From the NCBI GenBank assembly GCA_903632075.3, contig CAHIKZ030004549.1:109501-173500 (forward strand): a DNA stretch of 64,000 nt, given 5' to 3'. The position numbers and the translations under genes are program-made. The notes beneath the pieces are model-generated. The model was given only the letters and a program-made list of their open reading frames with translations. It made no database searches and was not told where the DNA came from. This DNA is from Acanthosepion pharaonis. Taxonomy: Eukaryota; Mollusca; Cephalopoda; Sepiida; Sepiidae. This document shows, piece after piece, positions 29,931 through 42,488 of the stretch. The number at the start of each line of letters is the position of its first letter. Within the stretch, counting starts at the first letter, position 1.

Positions 29931-31448
29931 GAAATCATACTCCTCGCATATCTACTGTCTTTTCTGGGGGAGGAGTGAGTGAAAGACCTTGTCCTAGCGC
30001 CTCGAATATTAAACTTAATCCCTCCCCTACATACACATACACACCATACTAAACGATTAACGAAAAAGCGGGGCTCTCCTTGCTGAATTTAGGGGACCTT
30101 GCTATTTTATACCAGTATCAACTGGCATTTCAGATTCATTTGTCTGATCAAAAGTTACGGTAATGGACTTTAAAAATCATTATCTAAGCTGATAAATTTC
30201 AATTTAGCTATTTGACGCTAGTATTAAATTTAAAACCTATTGTTAAAATATGCAAGCTCATTTTCGACTTTGGCATCGTAACGGCTTCTCATCTCGCTTA
30301 GACAACTTAATGTCTTGAAGCTTACATTTGAATCTTCCCCCAGTTTTGAATTATAACTAGTTTAACTCCTAGAACTCCCAGTTACTAAAACTATTTGTCT
30401 AGTTTTAAACTAGACACTAAAAGAAAAAAAAATCGGTAGCAGGTAACTACACTACACGTTAGTTTGTGTGGCTGACTTCCATAAACGTGGAAGTTCGAGA
30501 GGAACTACAATAAAACTCATTTAGTTTTTCTTCCGTCGTACACCAAATGTGTCCAAATATGACATGGACTTGATTTTAAGTCTTGAATTTTTATTTTAAA
30601 CGATAGAAATACAATGTGCAAAAAAAATAGTTTAAGTCAATCGGATTCTATAAGCAATTTAAAAAATGCTTACCAAATCCATCAACTATGAATTTCTTTT
30701 CATTCTGAAATATAAATTAAATTTGCCCAGAGCCTATTCGTTTCCTTTCTCGGTACTTAATTCTAAATCTTTTTGACTCGTCGATTTACGTGTTGCTCTG
30801 ATGAGTATCCGTTCTGACCGGAAAGAACTATTAGATTTTATTAGATTTCAGACTCTGAAGCGACAACTTCCGGTTCTCCGAAAAAAAAAAAAAACAGTAT
30901 GCGTAGTTCGATAAAAACGCCACATTTTCTTTCACCACCAGCTTTAGTCTTACTCAACATTGCGCCATAACTCAATGTTATCTGTCGGTTGGCTTGCTAT
31001 TCAACATCCCTGTTATTTTGCAGTTAGATCCTGTATACTTGATTAGTCACTCAAACTGATAACATTTTGTATCTCGGGTTTACGGTGGAATCTTCAGCAG
31101 TTCCTACATCGGTCACAGATGCTGGTTTAACTCTTAGGCTTTTACATATTACTAAGCACCTAGGCCAGAACAATTTGGCGAATCTCCAGAATATCGAGAA
31201 ACCATTCTTTTATTTCCTTCCTGACGCTTTAGACTAAAACCAGATACCATTGCTGTTAAATGCTCTGGCAGGAAGTTGTTTTAAAACTTAAGTCTTTTTT
31301 ACATTCATTTTACTCTTCTCGAAGTCTTTACAATTCAGATTGTCCTTTTAATTCTGAATCGTGTCCATCTATTTCCACGGTGATCAAGATCCCTGTTAAT
31401 CTTGATCCTATCATTGGCTTAAGACTTCCAATCTTCTAAGTGGGGATC
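29931..31448. other. No gene recognised
   Basis: AT-rich sequence with no open frame of note and no repeat I can identify. Confidence 0.4.
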
Positions 31449-31713
31449 CGCCCTCGGTAAAAGTATAAACTACGTCCATCAGCAAGGCCTCTGATCAGGA
31501 GGTTTTGAGGAGCGTGGAACCACCTCTTAATTGCTGTTATTCCAAGGTTCACCCTGACTGTGAGGGTCCCAAAGTGTAAAAATAGGTTTTAATACAGAAA
31601 TACTTTATAAAAATTATTACGGCAATTTGATAAAAAAAAAATTACCAGCAATAAATATCACGTCGGCATTAAATAACCCATGGAGGTTGATATGCCGTAA
31701 GACAAACCAAATC
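31449..31713 (+). repeat. Family R copy, internally shortened
   Basis: The head is diverged (CCCTCGGTAAAAGTATAAAC), the body is intact (CAGCAAGGCCTCTGATCAGG), a deletion removes the CCCC/GGGG hairpin region, and the CGGCAT...ATGCCG terminus is intact. Confidence 0.8.
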
Positions 31714-33546
31714 AAAGCCGGGACAGTAGGTTTACAGATCCAGATTGAGGCCCATTTTACGAGTCCCACCAGTCATTCGGTCACAGTTCACAATATTGAA
31801 ACTAATATATTCCCACGCCGGAATGTTTCGGAACAGTTTAGCGAAATTCCACCGTTTCTGCCCAGTGAGGGATTCTCTGATAACTTATATTACAAAAACC
31901 TGATTTGCGTAAACTGCTGAGCAGAAGACGCTACGTATTGCAGTGTTTGCATTGTCATCCTCACAACTTTCCATTAATTGGAGCTGCTGGGGGTCTGGAC
32001 GGACATTTCCGTCCCCACTGCTGCTTCGGGTGCTGCTGGTTTAGGTGCTGCTCTGGTGGTGGCACTGGGTTCTTCTTGGGCACGGCTTTGCCAAGTCCCC
32101 ACAACACTAGCAGTGGGGACGGCGTCGAAAAGGTAAAATGTTAAGTCATTAAAGTCTTTGCGAGTCATTGTGATATGCAGGACAAACTCTCCAGTCACAA
32201 TGCCTGCTTTGATGATTACAGCGGAGACATCCCGCCCCCGTCTTGTCCGAACCGTGAGAAGACACCCCCAGCTAAAAGAAGCATGGTTGTATCAACACTT
32301 CTGAAAGTGTCTTCAGTACATCCAATATAAACTTTCTTTTGACCATTTTCATCCTGGTAAATCACACCCTTAAGTGCGGTAGGCCCCGTTCAAAGGGCAC
32401 TTATTCTTTTCTTCAGTTACCTAACTGCCTTCACTATTTTTGCAGATTCATAGCTAAATTCCTCGCATTTTCACTTTTACAATGCTTAAACTTCCAATAC
32501 ATCTGTAACTCAGTTTTACAGTGTTACTGTTGAAAATTCTAGACAATTCAGAGGATTTCAAAAAATGGTTCCTCTTGAAACAAAATGTTTCTATACTTTT
32601 TCTCTAAAGGTTTCGTGATTTGAAAGACTTACCAAAGATCTATACGGCAGTTCCTACTCATTCTTAGATTACTGTCTTAAACTTAGGCCAACATAGTAAA
32701 TGTTTATAGTACCAATCATGTCTTGAAATGGGTACATGTTTTCTGTATCAAATCTGAGATTTTCAATAAATCTTCAGAAACTTAAATTACGAAATTTGAA
32801 CGGGTAAACCTACTTAGCGATCGGAAACCACTTATAGCAATTAAAAAAAAATCTTGAAATATTTTTTACCTCATAAAATGTTGGTTTGTTCGCTACTGTA
32901 ACTTAGCTGTTTTAAGTCTCACTTCGAAGCTTGTCAACTAGTACGAAAGAGTTCTATTTAATGGTTCTCCTACGCTTTGACATACGAGTGTATCCAGAAA
33001 ATGTCGGCATTCACGATAAGAACACTTAACGGCGGTCCTTAACACTGAAACGCCCCGCCTTTGTATCTTCCGTCTACAAGTCGCCATTATTGTCCTATGT
33101 ACACATCCGGTCGAGGAATTGCAAGTGCCAACGTATTTCAATGGCCGACATTTGTAGACCATAGGAGCACTATGACCTTGAAGGAGTCAAAACATTCTCC
33201 CTTTTTATTTTTATTTCCTTCACAACCAGCCCTCAATACACTCATCTTAATCAAGAATCTACTTTTGATATACAAAGCTTAAGTATATCTTAACCTCATT
33301 TAGAAAGTTTAGTCGTTGTGTATATTTTTTATTTCTTTCAACAAGTTTTAAACAGTGAGGGTAATCTGTCCATACGCTATATAAAGGGATTTTTTATGGT
33401 CAAAACCTCTTACAAATATATTGCTGTTAGATGTCTTAGTTTACAAAGGATAAGTTCTTTGAATTCACTGCCTGGTTAAATATTTAGCCAAGTGAATACC
33501 ACTCAATCAGCTTCCCGAAGATGTGACTCGTACAATGCGGAGTACT
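31714..33546. other. Unclassified; GC-richer island with short open frames
   Basis: 31905-32260 is markedly less AT-rich than its surroundings. It has overlapping short frames on both strands (74 codons minus at 31974-32198, rich in Ala/Pro/Thr/Ser; 79 codons plus at 31905-32144), which I cannot assign. A minus-strand ATG at 33087 in GGACAATAATGGCGACTTG opens a 50-codon basic, Cys-containing frame with no recognised family. Either could be part of a host exon, but there is no splice or homology evidence. Confidence 0.3.
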
Positions 33547-33915
33547 GTCCTGGGTAAGACGATAAACTACATCCAACAACCAGGCTTCTGATCCTGATTT
33601 TGAGGAGCGTGGAGCCACCTCTTAATTGCTGGTGTTTCCAGGTCCACCCTGACCCGGAGTGGTAGCACCTGCTAGGTTCCCAGCTATGAGCAAATAGTTA
33701 ACCCCCAAACTGGGGTCAAAATACTATGAAAGTGTAAAAATAGGTCTTAATACCAGAAATACTTCGTTAAAAAGAATTATTTCAAGCAATACATTTTTGA
33801 ATTGAAGGAAAAATATTACCGGCTCTGCATTTTTGAAGAAAATATTACCAGCAATATAAATTGTCAGCATTAAATAACCCATTGTGGTTGATATGCCATA
33901 AAACAAAACAAACCA
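33547..33915 (+). repeat. Family R copy, full
   Basis: One head unit, body, core, CCCC/GGGG hairpin, three CCAGCAATA-type units and the terminal hairpin (here GTCAGCATTAAA...ATATGCCAT). Confidence 0.85.
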
Positions 33916-34396
33916 ATGCGGTGTACGTATCCAGGAAGGAGCATCTTTTTCCAATTGTTTTAGTTTGATATTTCCTTTCTTCGTTAACTTATTTCTTTTT
34001 CTTTGTAGCAACTTTGTTGTTGCCAAGCAGCATTTTCAACGATTTTCTTCAGTATTTTCCGCTCGAGTTTTGAGTAAATCAGTGGATATTATCATTTCCT
34101 CCTTTTGTGGTACTTATGGTGACATGTTCATACGATTTCCTCTTCAGGATCATGTAAAGTCGCTGCGTGTGATTGGGTTAGCACCTCTGAAGTCGTCTTT
34201 GGGCAAGAGAGCGTCTCATCTTTAAAATGATTCCGGAATATTAACGACTTTAGTCACAGTAGGAATGGTTAATGGTAAAAATAAGACGTATCCTCCGGAA
34301 AGATACTTTTACCGTAAGCTCTGGGGTTATGAAAAGACGAACATATCGTCAACCGGTTTGTCTTGCAATTCACGTTCATCTGTCTTCCTCTTTCTA
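33916..34396. other. No gene recognised
   Basis: Two short plus-strand frames (86 codons at 33965-34225 and 68 codons at 34265-34471, the latter running into the next R copy) without family patterns. Confidence 0.35.
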
Positions 34397-34676
34397 GTCC
34401 TGGATATGACGATAAACATCAAGGCCTCTAATTGTGAGATTGAAGTTTTTGAGGAGCGTGGAACCACCTAATTGCTGTTGTTTCTAGGTCCAACTTGACC
34501 CGGGGTGATAGCACCTATTAGGGTCTCAACTATGGACAAATAATTACCCCCGCCGATCTGAGCAAAATGACCAACATGTAGCTTTAACTGTAGTTGTAGG
34601 TATACAATTGTGTTCAGAATATTTATATTTCGGCATTAGCCATAGAGATTCATATGCCATTGAACCAACCAATCTT
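34397..34676 (+). repeat. Family R copy, partial
   Basis: The head and body run to ATTACCCCCGCC at 34552; about 80 bp of unrelated sequence follows, then a degenerate tail (CGGCATTAGCC...ATATGCCATTGAACCAACC) at 34631-34672. Confidence 0.65.
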
Positions 34677-34754
34677 CTCCTTCAATTATGCAAATTTTGT
34701 ATTGCAGATCCTAATTAGAAACTTCCTACTATCCGGCTTTTTCAAAAATTCACA

Positions 34755-35195
34755 CGTCCTATCTATGACGATAAACTAAATCTGCGTCCTGGGTAAGACG
34801 ATAAACTACGTCTAACAGCAAGGCCTCTGATCAGGTTTTGAGGAGCGTGGAACAACCTCTTAATCGTTGATGTTCCCAGCTCCACCCTGATCTGGGGGTG
34901 GTAGCACCTGTTAGGGTCCTAGTTATGGGTAAATAGTTAACTCCGAGACTGAGGTAAAATGCATTATAAAAGTGTAAAAATGTTTTAATACCAGAAATAC
35001 TTTGTAAAAAAAATTATTACCAGAAATAAACTCCCAAACTGGGGCCAAAACACTATGAAAGTGTAAAAGTAGGTTTTTAATACCAAAAATATTTTGTAAA
35101 AAAATTTATTACCAGCAAGATTTCTCGGAAAAAAAAATTTCACCAACAAAAATCTTGTCGGCATTAAATAACCCACTGAGGCTGATATGCCGGAA
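34755..35195 (+). repeat. Family R copy with internal duplication
   Basis: Two head units, then the full body. The segment from the CCCAAACTGGGG hairpin through the AATACCAGAAATACTTTG unit is present twice (about 34940-35028 and 35029-35110), lengthening the copy. Confidence 0.8.
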
Positions 35196-36213
35196 GCTCC
35201 AAAACGAAATTTTTCAGTATTTGGTTGTCACTCTGAGAATTCGTAAAAAGTGGATTAGTCTAATGGTGATTACAAAGGTACAACTGAGAATTCATTCTGA
35301 TCGTTTTGATAAAAGAACTGCCGAATTTGTTGGTGAAGGCTTCAGGCTCAGCACGGAGAGCGACATCAAATGCTTTGAGATATTGTTGCTCTGGGTCAGG
35401 AGGGTGGCAGTTGGAAGTCCCTATGTCTGACAACAGGACCCTGCACCATGCCTCACATGCAGAACCTAGTCATGGCTGTCAGACAGTCGTCTAGAGGCCG
35501 TGGTTGAAGCCAATTGCGATTTTATTAAATATGTTAAAATGAGATGTCAGCGTTTTCATTTTGCGTAATTTAGTTTATCCATCGCACCCTGTAGGTCCCA
35601 ATTGATACGACCCCCTCTTAAATATTTTCCACTAGAATTCAGAAAATATCTTTTCACGAAAGAAAAAATACATGTGATTTTGGTAATACATTGGTCATCT
35701 TTGAAAATTGGTCAGAGGAATATTTTTTTTTTTTTTTTTTAGTCCTTTCCACGGAAGTTTGTATCTTCTTTAAGGCACAACTAGTCCTTCTCAAATTTCC
35801 CCCTTAAGCAGACCCATAGCATCGACATAAAATGAAGTGGGCGTGCAGGTAAAATGACTTGAATTCTTAATAATTCACTTTTTATGTTCACCGGTTATTC
35901 TCAACCAGTGTGTGTGGTGCGTCTCCAAAATCCTTGTCCGGTAAGTGGGCCATACCTTCTGTTTGTGATGTATAAGAAAGGCCTCCTGCTTCTCTACAGC
36001 CGGCTGTTTCCCATGCACGTATATTTGCCCACAAGAGGACACTGCTGACAACGACTGCATCGTGGTTGGGGCCCATCACACGGCAACTCTTTAGCTGGTT
36101 TCTCAGATCCGTTTGAAAAACATTTTTCTATTTTGCAACTGTTTAATTTCTGATCCTACGGAAGACCAAAAATTTAAATTCTGAATTAAACGAAGAAAGA
36201 TCAAAGGATTTTT
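35196..36213. other. No gene recognised
   Basis: Short frames only. 35290-35480 is less AT-rich but has no recognisable product. T run at 35728-35750. Confidence 0.35.
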
Positions 36214-36661
36214 GCGTCCTGAGTAAGACGATAAACTACATCCGCGTACTGGGTAAGACGATAAACTTCGTCCAGCAGCAAGGCCTCTGATCAGGATGTT
36301 TAGAGGCGCGTGGAATCACCTCTTAATTGCTGGTGTTCACAGCTCCACCCTGACCCTGGGTGGTAGCACCTGTTAGGGTCTCAGCTATGGGCAAATAGTT
36401 AACACCCAAACTTGTGTGTAAAAAAAAAGTTTTAATACCAGAAATATTTTGTAATAAAAAATTATTACCAGCAATAATTTATGAAGGAAAAATTATCAGC
36501 AATACTTAAAAAAAAAAAAAAAAAAAAAAAACAGCAATATAAACACATATACATTCTTTGAAATAAATATGACCAGCTATAGATATTACGTGCAATGAAA
36601 ATTTTGTCGGCATTAAATAACCCATTGAGGTTGATATGCCATAAGACAAAATAAACCAAAC
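36214..36661 (+). repeat. Family R copy, full
   Basis: Two head units (GCGTCCTGAGTAAGACGATA and GCGTACTGGGTAAGACGATA), the full body and an intact terminal hairpin with tail ATAAACCAAAC. The 25 bp before the head (AAAGATCAAAGGATTTTT) match the head flank of the minus-strand copy at 27540-27563. Confidence 0.85.
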
Positions 36662-37175
36662 TTTGACCAGTGATTAAGTGCTATGAAAAAGATGACGGAA
36701 AAATAGCTGCCCAAAAGACTACGTTTGAGGACCATGAAAAAAAAATGGAAAGTTTTGCTTGATCCAATGTTTCATCTGCTTAATGTTAGAAATCCATTAA
36801 ACGTATTATTGGGGTAACGTAATAATTCAGATTTGTAGGTGAGAAAAAAATATTCCCATATAGTTATGACAAATAAAATATGTCCCATCAGAAAATTAAG
36901 GAACCTATCATTAACATCGGATAATTCTGATCTTGCTACACCGGGATTTGTTTGCAAACCCACTGACTGGTGGTGAAATCCTCACAATATTTAGTATTGC
37001 TGGAATAATCGCCAGCATTTTTGTCGACATTTACAAACCCTACGTTTCGTTCAATTTCTTAAACCAATCGATGAAATTTGAATGAGCTGATCTGTTTGGA
37101 AAAATACTTTGACAAAAACCATACTTCGCGGTTAATGTATATTTTTAATTCCATAGCTCTTGGCAAAAAAAAAAA
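36662..37175. other. No gene recognised
   Basis: AT-rich unique sequence with no supported feature. Confidence 0.35.
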
Positions 37176-37684
37176 GCGTCCTGAGTAAGACGATAAACTA
37201 CGTCCAGCAGCAAGGCCTCTGATCAGGAGGTATTGAGGAGCGTGGAACCACCTCTTAATTACTGGTATTTCCAGATCCACCCTGACTCGGGTGGTAGCAC
37301 CTGTTAGGGTCCCAGCTATGGGTAAATAGTTGACTCCGAGACTGAGGTAAAATGCATTATAAGAGCGTAAAAATGTTTTAATACCAGAAATACTTTGTAA
37401 AAAAAATTACCAAAAATAAACTTTTGAAAAAAAAAAAAAAATTACTAGCTATACATTTTCGAAGAAAAATTTTTGACAAAAAAGTATTACCAGGAAAAAA
37501 AAAAAGTTGTCGGCTTTAAATGATCCATTGAGGTGGATATGCCGTAAAACGAAATAAACCAAACCAAATTGAAGAAAGTCTTACCAGAAAATTTTTTTCT
37601 TTTTTTGAAAAAAAAAAAAATTAAAAAATTACGAGCAATAAAAATAACCCATTGAGGTTGATATGCCGAATAACAAACAAAACC
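37176..37684 (+). repeat. Family R copy with a second tail
   Basis: A full copy to 37566 (tail GAAATAAACCAAACC), then a poly-A-rich spacer and a second terminal hairpin (AATAACCCATTGAGG...ATATGCCG) at 37640-37684. Confidence 0.8.
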
Positions 37685-39111
37685 TTGGTAAACAATATTT
37701 ATAAATTCTCTCCTTTTTAAGCGAATAAATTCTAAAGATTTCTTACTCTTGAGCATGCTACATACAGCTGGCAATGCGTAAATAGTTCTCGCAAACGCAG
37801 GATGAACTGGAAACTGAATTTTTATAAATAAAAATTAAGATGTGCAAAGAATAATACTCCATTTTTATTAAATATTATTTTAATGATTACATTGTTAAAA
37901 TCGTGGCAGTATTTTGTAGTGTTAAATAACTTTCTAAAAAAAAAAAAAAAAAGTATCAATGAAAATTGTTCGAAGCTACGCACCAGTGAAATCAATTGCA
38001 CTTTGTACTCGCTTACCTGTTTCGATTGGTCAATATATGGCTATTTTAGAGTGTGACATAATTTTATATATGCATTTTTAATTTTCATGTTAAAATGTGC
38101 ATAAAGTTTGGAAGTGTTACACGTTTTAGGATATTATTAGCGAAAAGGATTAAAAATATCGATCAATTCAACATCTTTATCAATTTTGTCATTTTTCTTA
38201 TGAAAATAATTAAACTTGGTTGTGTCCAATTAAATATTTATACATCAATAGTTAACTGTCGAAATACTTTTACTGTGGTTAATTATAACATCCTATTTTA
38301 TGTATGATTAACTCAGCCGTCTTTTAAAAATTATAGACTGGAGAGTGCATCATACTTATGGGGAGTTAATTTTTAATCATCCTGTGTTTAATCGTTTTTT
38401 TTTTTTTTTTTGTTTTGTTTTTTTCGTTTTTTTTCTTCCTTTCCTCATTTTCCCAGTTTTTTTTTTTTGTCTTCTTCCCGTGGAATAAATTCAACATTTA
38501 TTTATTCAGACTTGCATGTTTAAAGCTCTTTTTTTTTTCATTTTTTTTTTTTCAAAGGACTCTTGTTTCTTGAATGTGGCCGGTTCTGCTCTTCAGCGTC
38601 TACATTGCCTCCATTTATTTAAGCAAGATCATGGTTGTATGACGTCTTAAGCTTTGAATGTGTTAAACGAGTATATACTGTGTTGGCAAATTTAGTTAAT
38701 TAATCCTTGAATGAACAATTTTTTTTCTTTACAAGAAATGACCGACATATTGGCTTTCTGATTTTTTTTTTTATTGGCACCCATCAAATTAGGTAATCGA
38801 ACAGGGCGGAAGTGATTTTTTTTTTTTTTTTTTTCTAGAAAAATCTTTAGACAATTATTTTACGAGCTGACTTTAGGCTATTATTTTTACAATGAAACTA
38901 ATTTAACTTTGAAGATATTTAAATTATTTACAACTCCTTTTCGTCTTATTTTTATTTTCTAAGTCCATAATACCAATACAAGCAAACCTTCTCTTTGCTG
39001 GAACAGGTATCGTCTTTAAATATGCTTCCAAGTGAATAAAACCCGTCGGGTGGAGCTTCAGAATACGCAGACTGCACCTCTACAGAGCGGTAATCCCCTG
39101 ATGAGGATCAG
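37685..39111. other. No gene; T-homopolymer-rich
   Basis: Contains an A run at 37937 and many T runs between 38394 and 38835, the longest about 18-20. The open frames are AT-rich and unassigned. Confidence 0.4.
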
Positions 39112-39349
39112 GACGGTAAACTTCATCAAGCTGCAAGATCGCTCTTAAATTGCTCGTGTTCCCAGGTCCACTCTAACCTGGAGTCAAAACACTATGAAAT
39201 TATGAAAATAGATTTTTATAGTAAAAATTCCAGCAATACATATTTGAAAACCAAATACATACTGTATTCATATGAAGATCTCTTAAAAACTCTTGTCGGT
39301 ATTAAATAACCCATTGAGGTTGATATACCATAAACCAAACTAAACCAAC
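39112..39349 (+). repeat. Family R copy, 5' diverged
   Basis: GACGGTAAACTTCATC head remnant, GTGTTCCCAGGTCCACTC, a deletion of the GGTGGTAGCACC core, then a tail with GTCGGTATTAAATAACCCAT and TTGATATACC. Confidence 0.7.
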
Positions 39350-39356
39350 TACCTCC

Positions 39357-39695
39357 GCGTCCTCGATAAGATAATAAACTACATCCGACAGCAAGGCCTT
39401 TTCATCAAGGGTTTTGAGGAGCATAAAAGCACCTGTTATTGCTGGTTTTCCCAGGCCATCCTAACCAGGTGTGGTAGCACGTGTCAAGGCCCCAACTATG
39501 GGCAAATAGTTAACCTCACCCAAAAGTGGTCAAAACACTATGAAAGTATAAGAATAGGTTTTAATGCTACCAATACCTTTTGGAAAAAAAAATTACCAGC
39601 AATACATTTTTGGGAAAAAATATACCAACAATAAAAATCTTGTCGGCAATAAATATCCCATTGAGGTTGATATACCGTAAAATAAACCAAACCAA
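39357..39695 (+). repeat. Family R copy, full
   Basis: Head GCGTCCTCGATAAGATAATA, body CGACAGCAAGGCC, core GTGGTAGCACGTGTC, terminal hairpin with ATAAACCAAACC. It starts only 8 bp after the previous copy, so the two form a direct tandem pair. Confidence 0.8.
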
Positions 39696-40462
39696 ATCTG
39701 TTAATCTTTTAAATGTCTATCCTTTTAACTCAAAACTACATACTTCCATCCTCCTGTATGTTAGTAAATCGTTCTATTTCAAGCTATTACTAATGTTTTC
39801 ACTTGGAAAAAAAAAAAAAGGCTGAAGCAAAAAGATTAGTGTCAAACAAATAAGTATTTTTGAATCGATCCAAATTTCCCCGAGTTAGCGTTATTTTGGC
39901 AAGCACAAACCCAGGACAAATTCTACTTTCTAATTGTAAAAATTTTATGATCACAAAGAGAGAGCCCTATTTTTATACGTATGTTTGAAATAACACGCAC
40001 TTACAAGTGAAATAGGTGGTGTACGTATGAAATAGGCGTTCGGCAAGAGATTTGCATCAATCGAACCTTTCATATCCAGTTACTATTCTCCCATATTCTA
40101 CCGCACTTAACAGGGCAGTATCAATTACTCGATGTTCTCATCCGGATTAGTTTCCAAGATATGCCATTCAATTCCAACCGGAATCTGACGTTTGGGCGCT
40201 GAAAATGTTTCGGTTCGAATAACTTCATTGAACAATAACCAGCTCTGAGGTCATTGTCTAAGACATTCTTAGCGTGGCTAACGTCTACAGAAATGCGAAG
40301 TCTTTTTCCTAACAAGATGTTGTTTGTTTTTGTTGTTTTTTTGTTGTTTTTTTTTTGTTTTTTTTTACTCTTCTCAGTATACATATAACAATACGTCGTA
40401 AAAGCGATGACATCTGAAAGAAAATCTTTTCAGACGCTTAATGTGATGCCTGTGAAATATAT

Positions 40463-40952
40463 CGTCCTGGGTAAAACGATAAACTACGTCCAACAGCAAG
40501 GTCTCTGATCAGGAGCTTTTGAGGAGCATGGGACCACCTCTTAATTGCTGATGTTCTGTCGTAAAGTAGTTTTCATAGTGGAGGCTTATATTTCAATACT
40601 AAAAGGGTCCGACGTACAAAGCGTTAGGAACTTGCAATAATAGTTAATGATTCAGCAATGTCCGACATTGACTGACTCACTCACTCAACTCCACTGAGTC
40701 CAACTGGCGACCGCTATTACTACTATTTCTTATGTGTGGGATAGTCTTTTACAATAGAATAGGTAATGTTTTAGTATAACATGTTCCCAGGTCCACCGTG
40801 AGCCGGGGTGGTAGCACTTGTTAGTCCCTGATATGGGCAAATATTTAACCCACAAACTGGGGTCAAAATACTTTGAAACTGTAAAAAATAGGTTTTAATA
40901 CAAGAAATAGTTTGTAAATTATTACCAGCAATACATTATTACCAACTATACA

Positions 40953-40989
<37 letters not shown>

Positions 40990-41083
40990 TATTACCAGCA
41001 ATGCATTTCTGGAAAAAAAATATTGCAGCAATAATGTCGGCATTAGATAATCCATTGTGCTTAATTATGCCGTAAAACAAGTC
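40463..41083 (+). repeat. Family R copy split by a solo LTR
   Basis: Head and body run to GATGTTC at 40556. The R sequence resumes at 40782 with TGTTCCCAGGTCCACC and continues to the terminal hairpin at 41083. The 225 bp between are a solo LTR. A long T/A homopolymer pair (40952-40990) sits in the internal unit region. Confidence 0.9.
40557..40781. mobile_element. Solo LTR, 225 bp, TSD TGTTC
   Basis: The insert begins TGTCGTAAAG and ends GTATAACA, the TG...CA ends of an LTR, with TGT/ACA inverted. It is flanked by perfect 5-bp duplications TGTTC at 40552-40556 and 40782-40786, and removing insert plus one TGTTC restores the R consensus exactly. That is the footprint of LTR-LTR recombination. 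It has no coding capacity and is not related in sequence to the LTR at 13.7/18.7 kb. Confidence 0.8.
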
Positions 41084-41344
41084 AAAATGCGCTCTGTTAT
41101 ATTTCGTGCTAATAGGAATAGATACTTAAAAAAACAAGAAGGATAAGACAAATAAAGGTCTGTGGTACAAAAAGAGTATAAGAATAAAGGTAACAGTTAT
41201 GCACAAGGTCGTCGCAAGTAAATCCAGTAGTGAGTGCTAATATTGGAAGGTTGGTAGTTCTCGCGTAGTTAGTCGTACTCAACAGAACCCAGCTAGTAAT
41301 ATTTACCAACCTCCCGACAGGGTAGAATGTGACACAAGGCCGAA

Positions 41345-41535
41345 TTTAATGTGGGACAATCCGAGCCCGTAGGCTCGACCCAAAATTCCCCGGTAACCCC
41401 AGCATAAACGGGTTCAGGTCTGTCTACCTCCCCGGACGAGACCCTGCTCTTCGACATAGCCTCGTCCAGGTTCCTCTCTGCCCGAAGGCAGAGAGTTCGA
41501 AAGCAGCCAAGATCTGAATAACAGACTCCAGCAAT
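41345..41535 (-). repeat. 190-bp repeat flanking the deleted TX1-like copy (left)
   Basis: A GC-rich block: TTTAATGTGGGACAATCC, CGTAGGCTCG, CAGCATAAACGGGTT, GGTCTGTCTACCTCCCCGGA, AAGATCTGAATAACAGA. The same block lies at 43217-43407 in the same orientation. Confidence 0.8.
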
Positions 41536-41565
41536 TATATTTATTGTATAAACTATACAATTATG

Positions 41566-42142
41566 GCACAAGGCCGAAAGGGGTTGAGGATGGTCTTCAC
41601 TATTTTATACCTAGCCAAACCGATTCACGACCCACTCACCGGTTACAATTTACTCATTCACCACAAAAACACGTCCGTCACCAATCAAAACTCAATACAT
41701 CATAATGCTTCATCCTGTTGGGATGTTAGTAGGACCCGTCTAACCCTGAAAAAAGACAGGACGCTGTATTCTGCCCTACGACAGAATCAAGAGGCTGAGG
41801 AACAAGGAAAGGAGAAAATATATACGAATATAGGAAATAAATAAATCTGACCCATTAGAGATAAAATGGGGCCCAAAACAAACTGGGGAGGTTGGGAATC
41901 TCAACTTGGATCATAGCACAAGATGTAGTCGGAAGCAGGCCGGGAACAGCAATTACTCACATTAACTAGGTGCACAAAGATTGTCTAGCCTGACCAGGGG
42001 AGGGCTCCACAGGAAACCACCCCGATGCGCACTAGGCAGACCCCAAAAAGAAAATCAAGGCTAGCCCCCCCCCCCCTTCAAAAGAACCAAACTAGCTTCA
42101 GTCACCCACACTTTCGCTAAAGTCTGTCGTTTTCTATCAATT
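41566..42142 (-). other. 3' UTR of the deleted TX1-like element
   Basis: Downstream (element sense) of the broken ORF2. Contains the GGCACAAGGCC block near its end and the GTTAGTAGGACCCGTC block shared with 28.6-29.06 kb. Includes a C12 run at about 42066. No coding sequence. Confidence 0.5.
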
Positions 42143-42485
42143 CTAAATGTTCATCTTGAGCTGATGCTCAAAGAATCGGATTAGATCCTGAGGAGAAAGA
42201 CTGTTGCCTCGCAAGACTTCCTCCAGTCGCGTCGTCCAAATAACCATTCGGGATGTCAGCAGCAGCGTTAGAAACACCATTCGTTTCATCCCAGAATACG
42301 GGAGCGACACATTGATCGCACATACGCTTGTGACAATGATCACGAGCTTTATCGGGAGCGATACGAGCCATCAACTCACCGACATGGTCCCATAGAGGGC
42401 GGACCCGAAGACAATGGTAGAAGGCGTGTGAAGCCGTTTCTTTCAGGCCAACGTAACAGCATTCACAGTTAGGCAAATCCGCCAA
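42143..42485 (-). pseudogene. TX1-like ORF2 C-terminal fragment
   Basis: The frame reads ADLPNCECCYVGLKETASHA, FYHCLRVRPLWDHVGELMAR and IAPDKA: the C-x2-C...H...C motif and 'F..C..V.P.W.HVG' that follow the RT domain of TX1-type ORF2 proteins. After a frameshift it ends MVIWTTRLEEVLRGNSLSPQ and FFEHQLKMNI, the family's C-terminus (compare VVIWTTRQKGFYE at 51.2 kb). It is collinear with the next feature. Confidence 0.75.
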
Positions 42486-42488
42486 GCC

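Noticed and set aside
31974..32198. Ala/Pro/Ser-rich minus frame as a host exon
   Set aside because: The local GC rise makes long frames likely by chance and both strands are open; no splice sites or homology seen.
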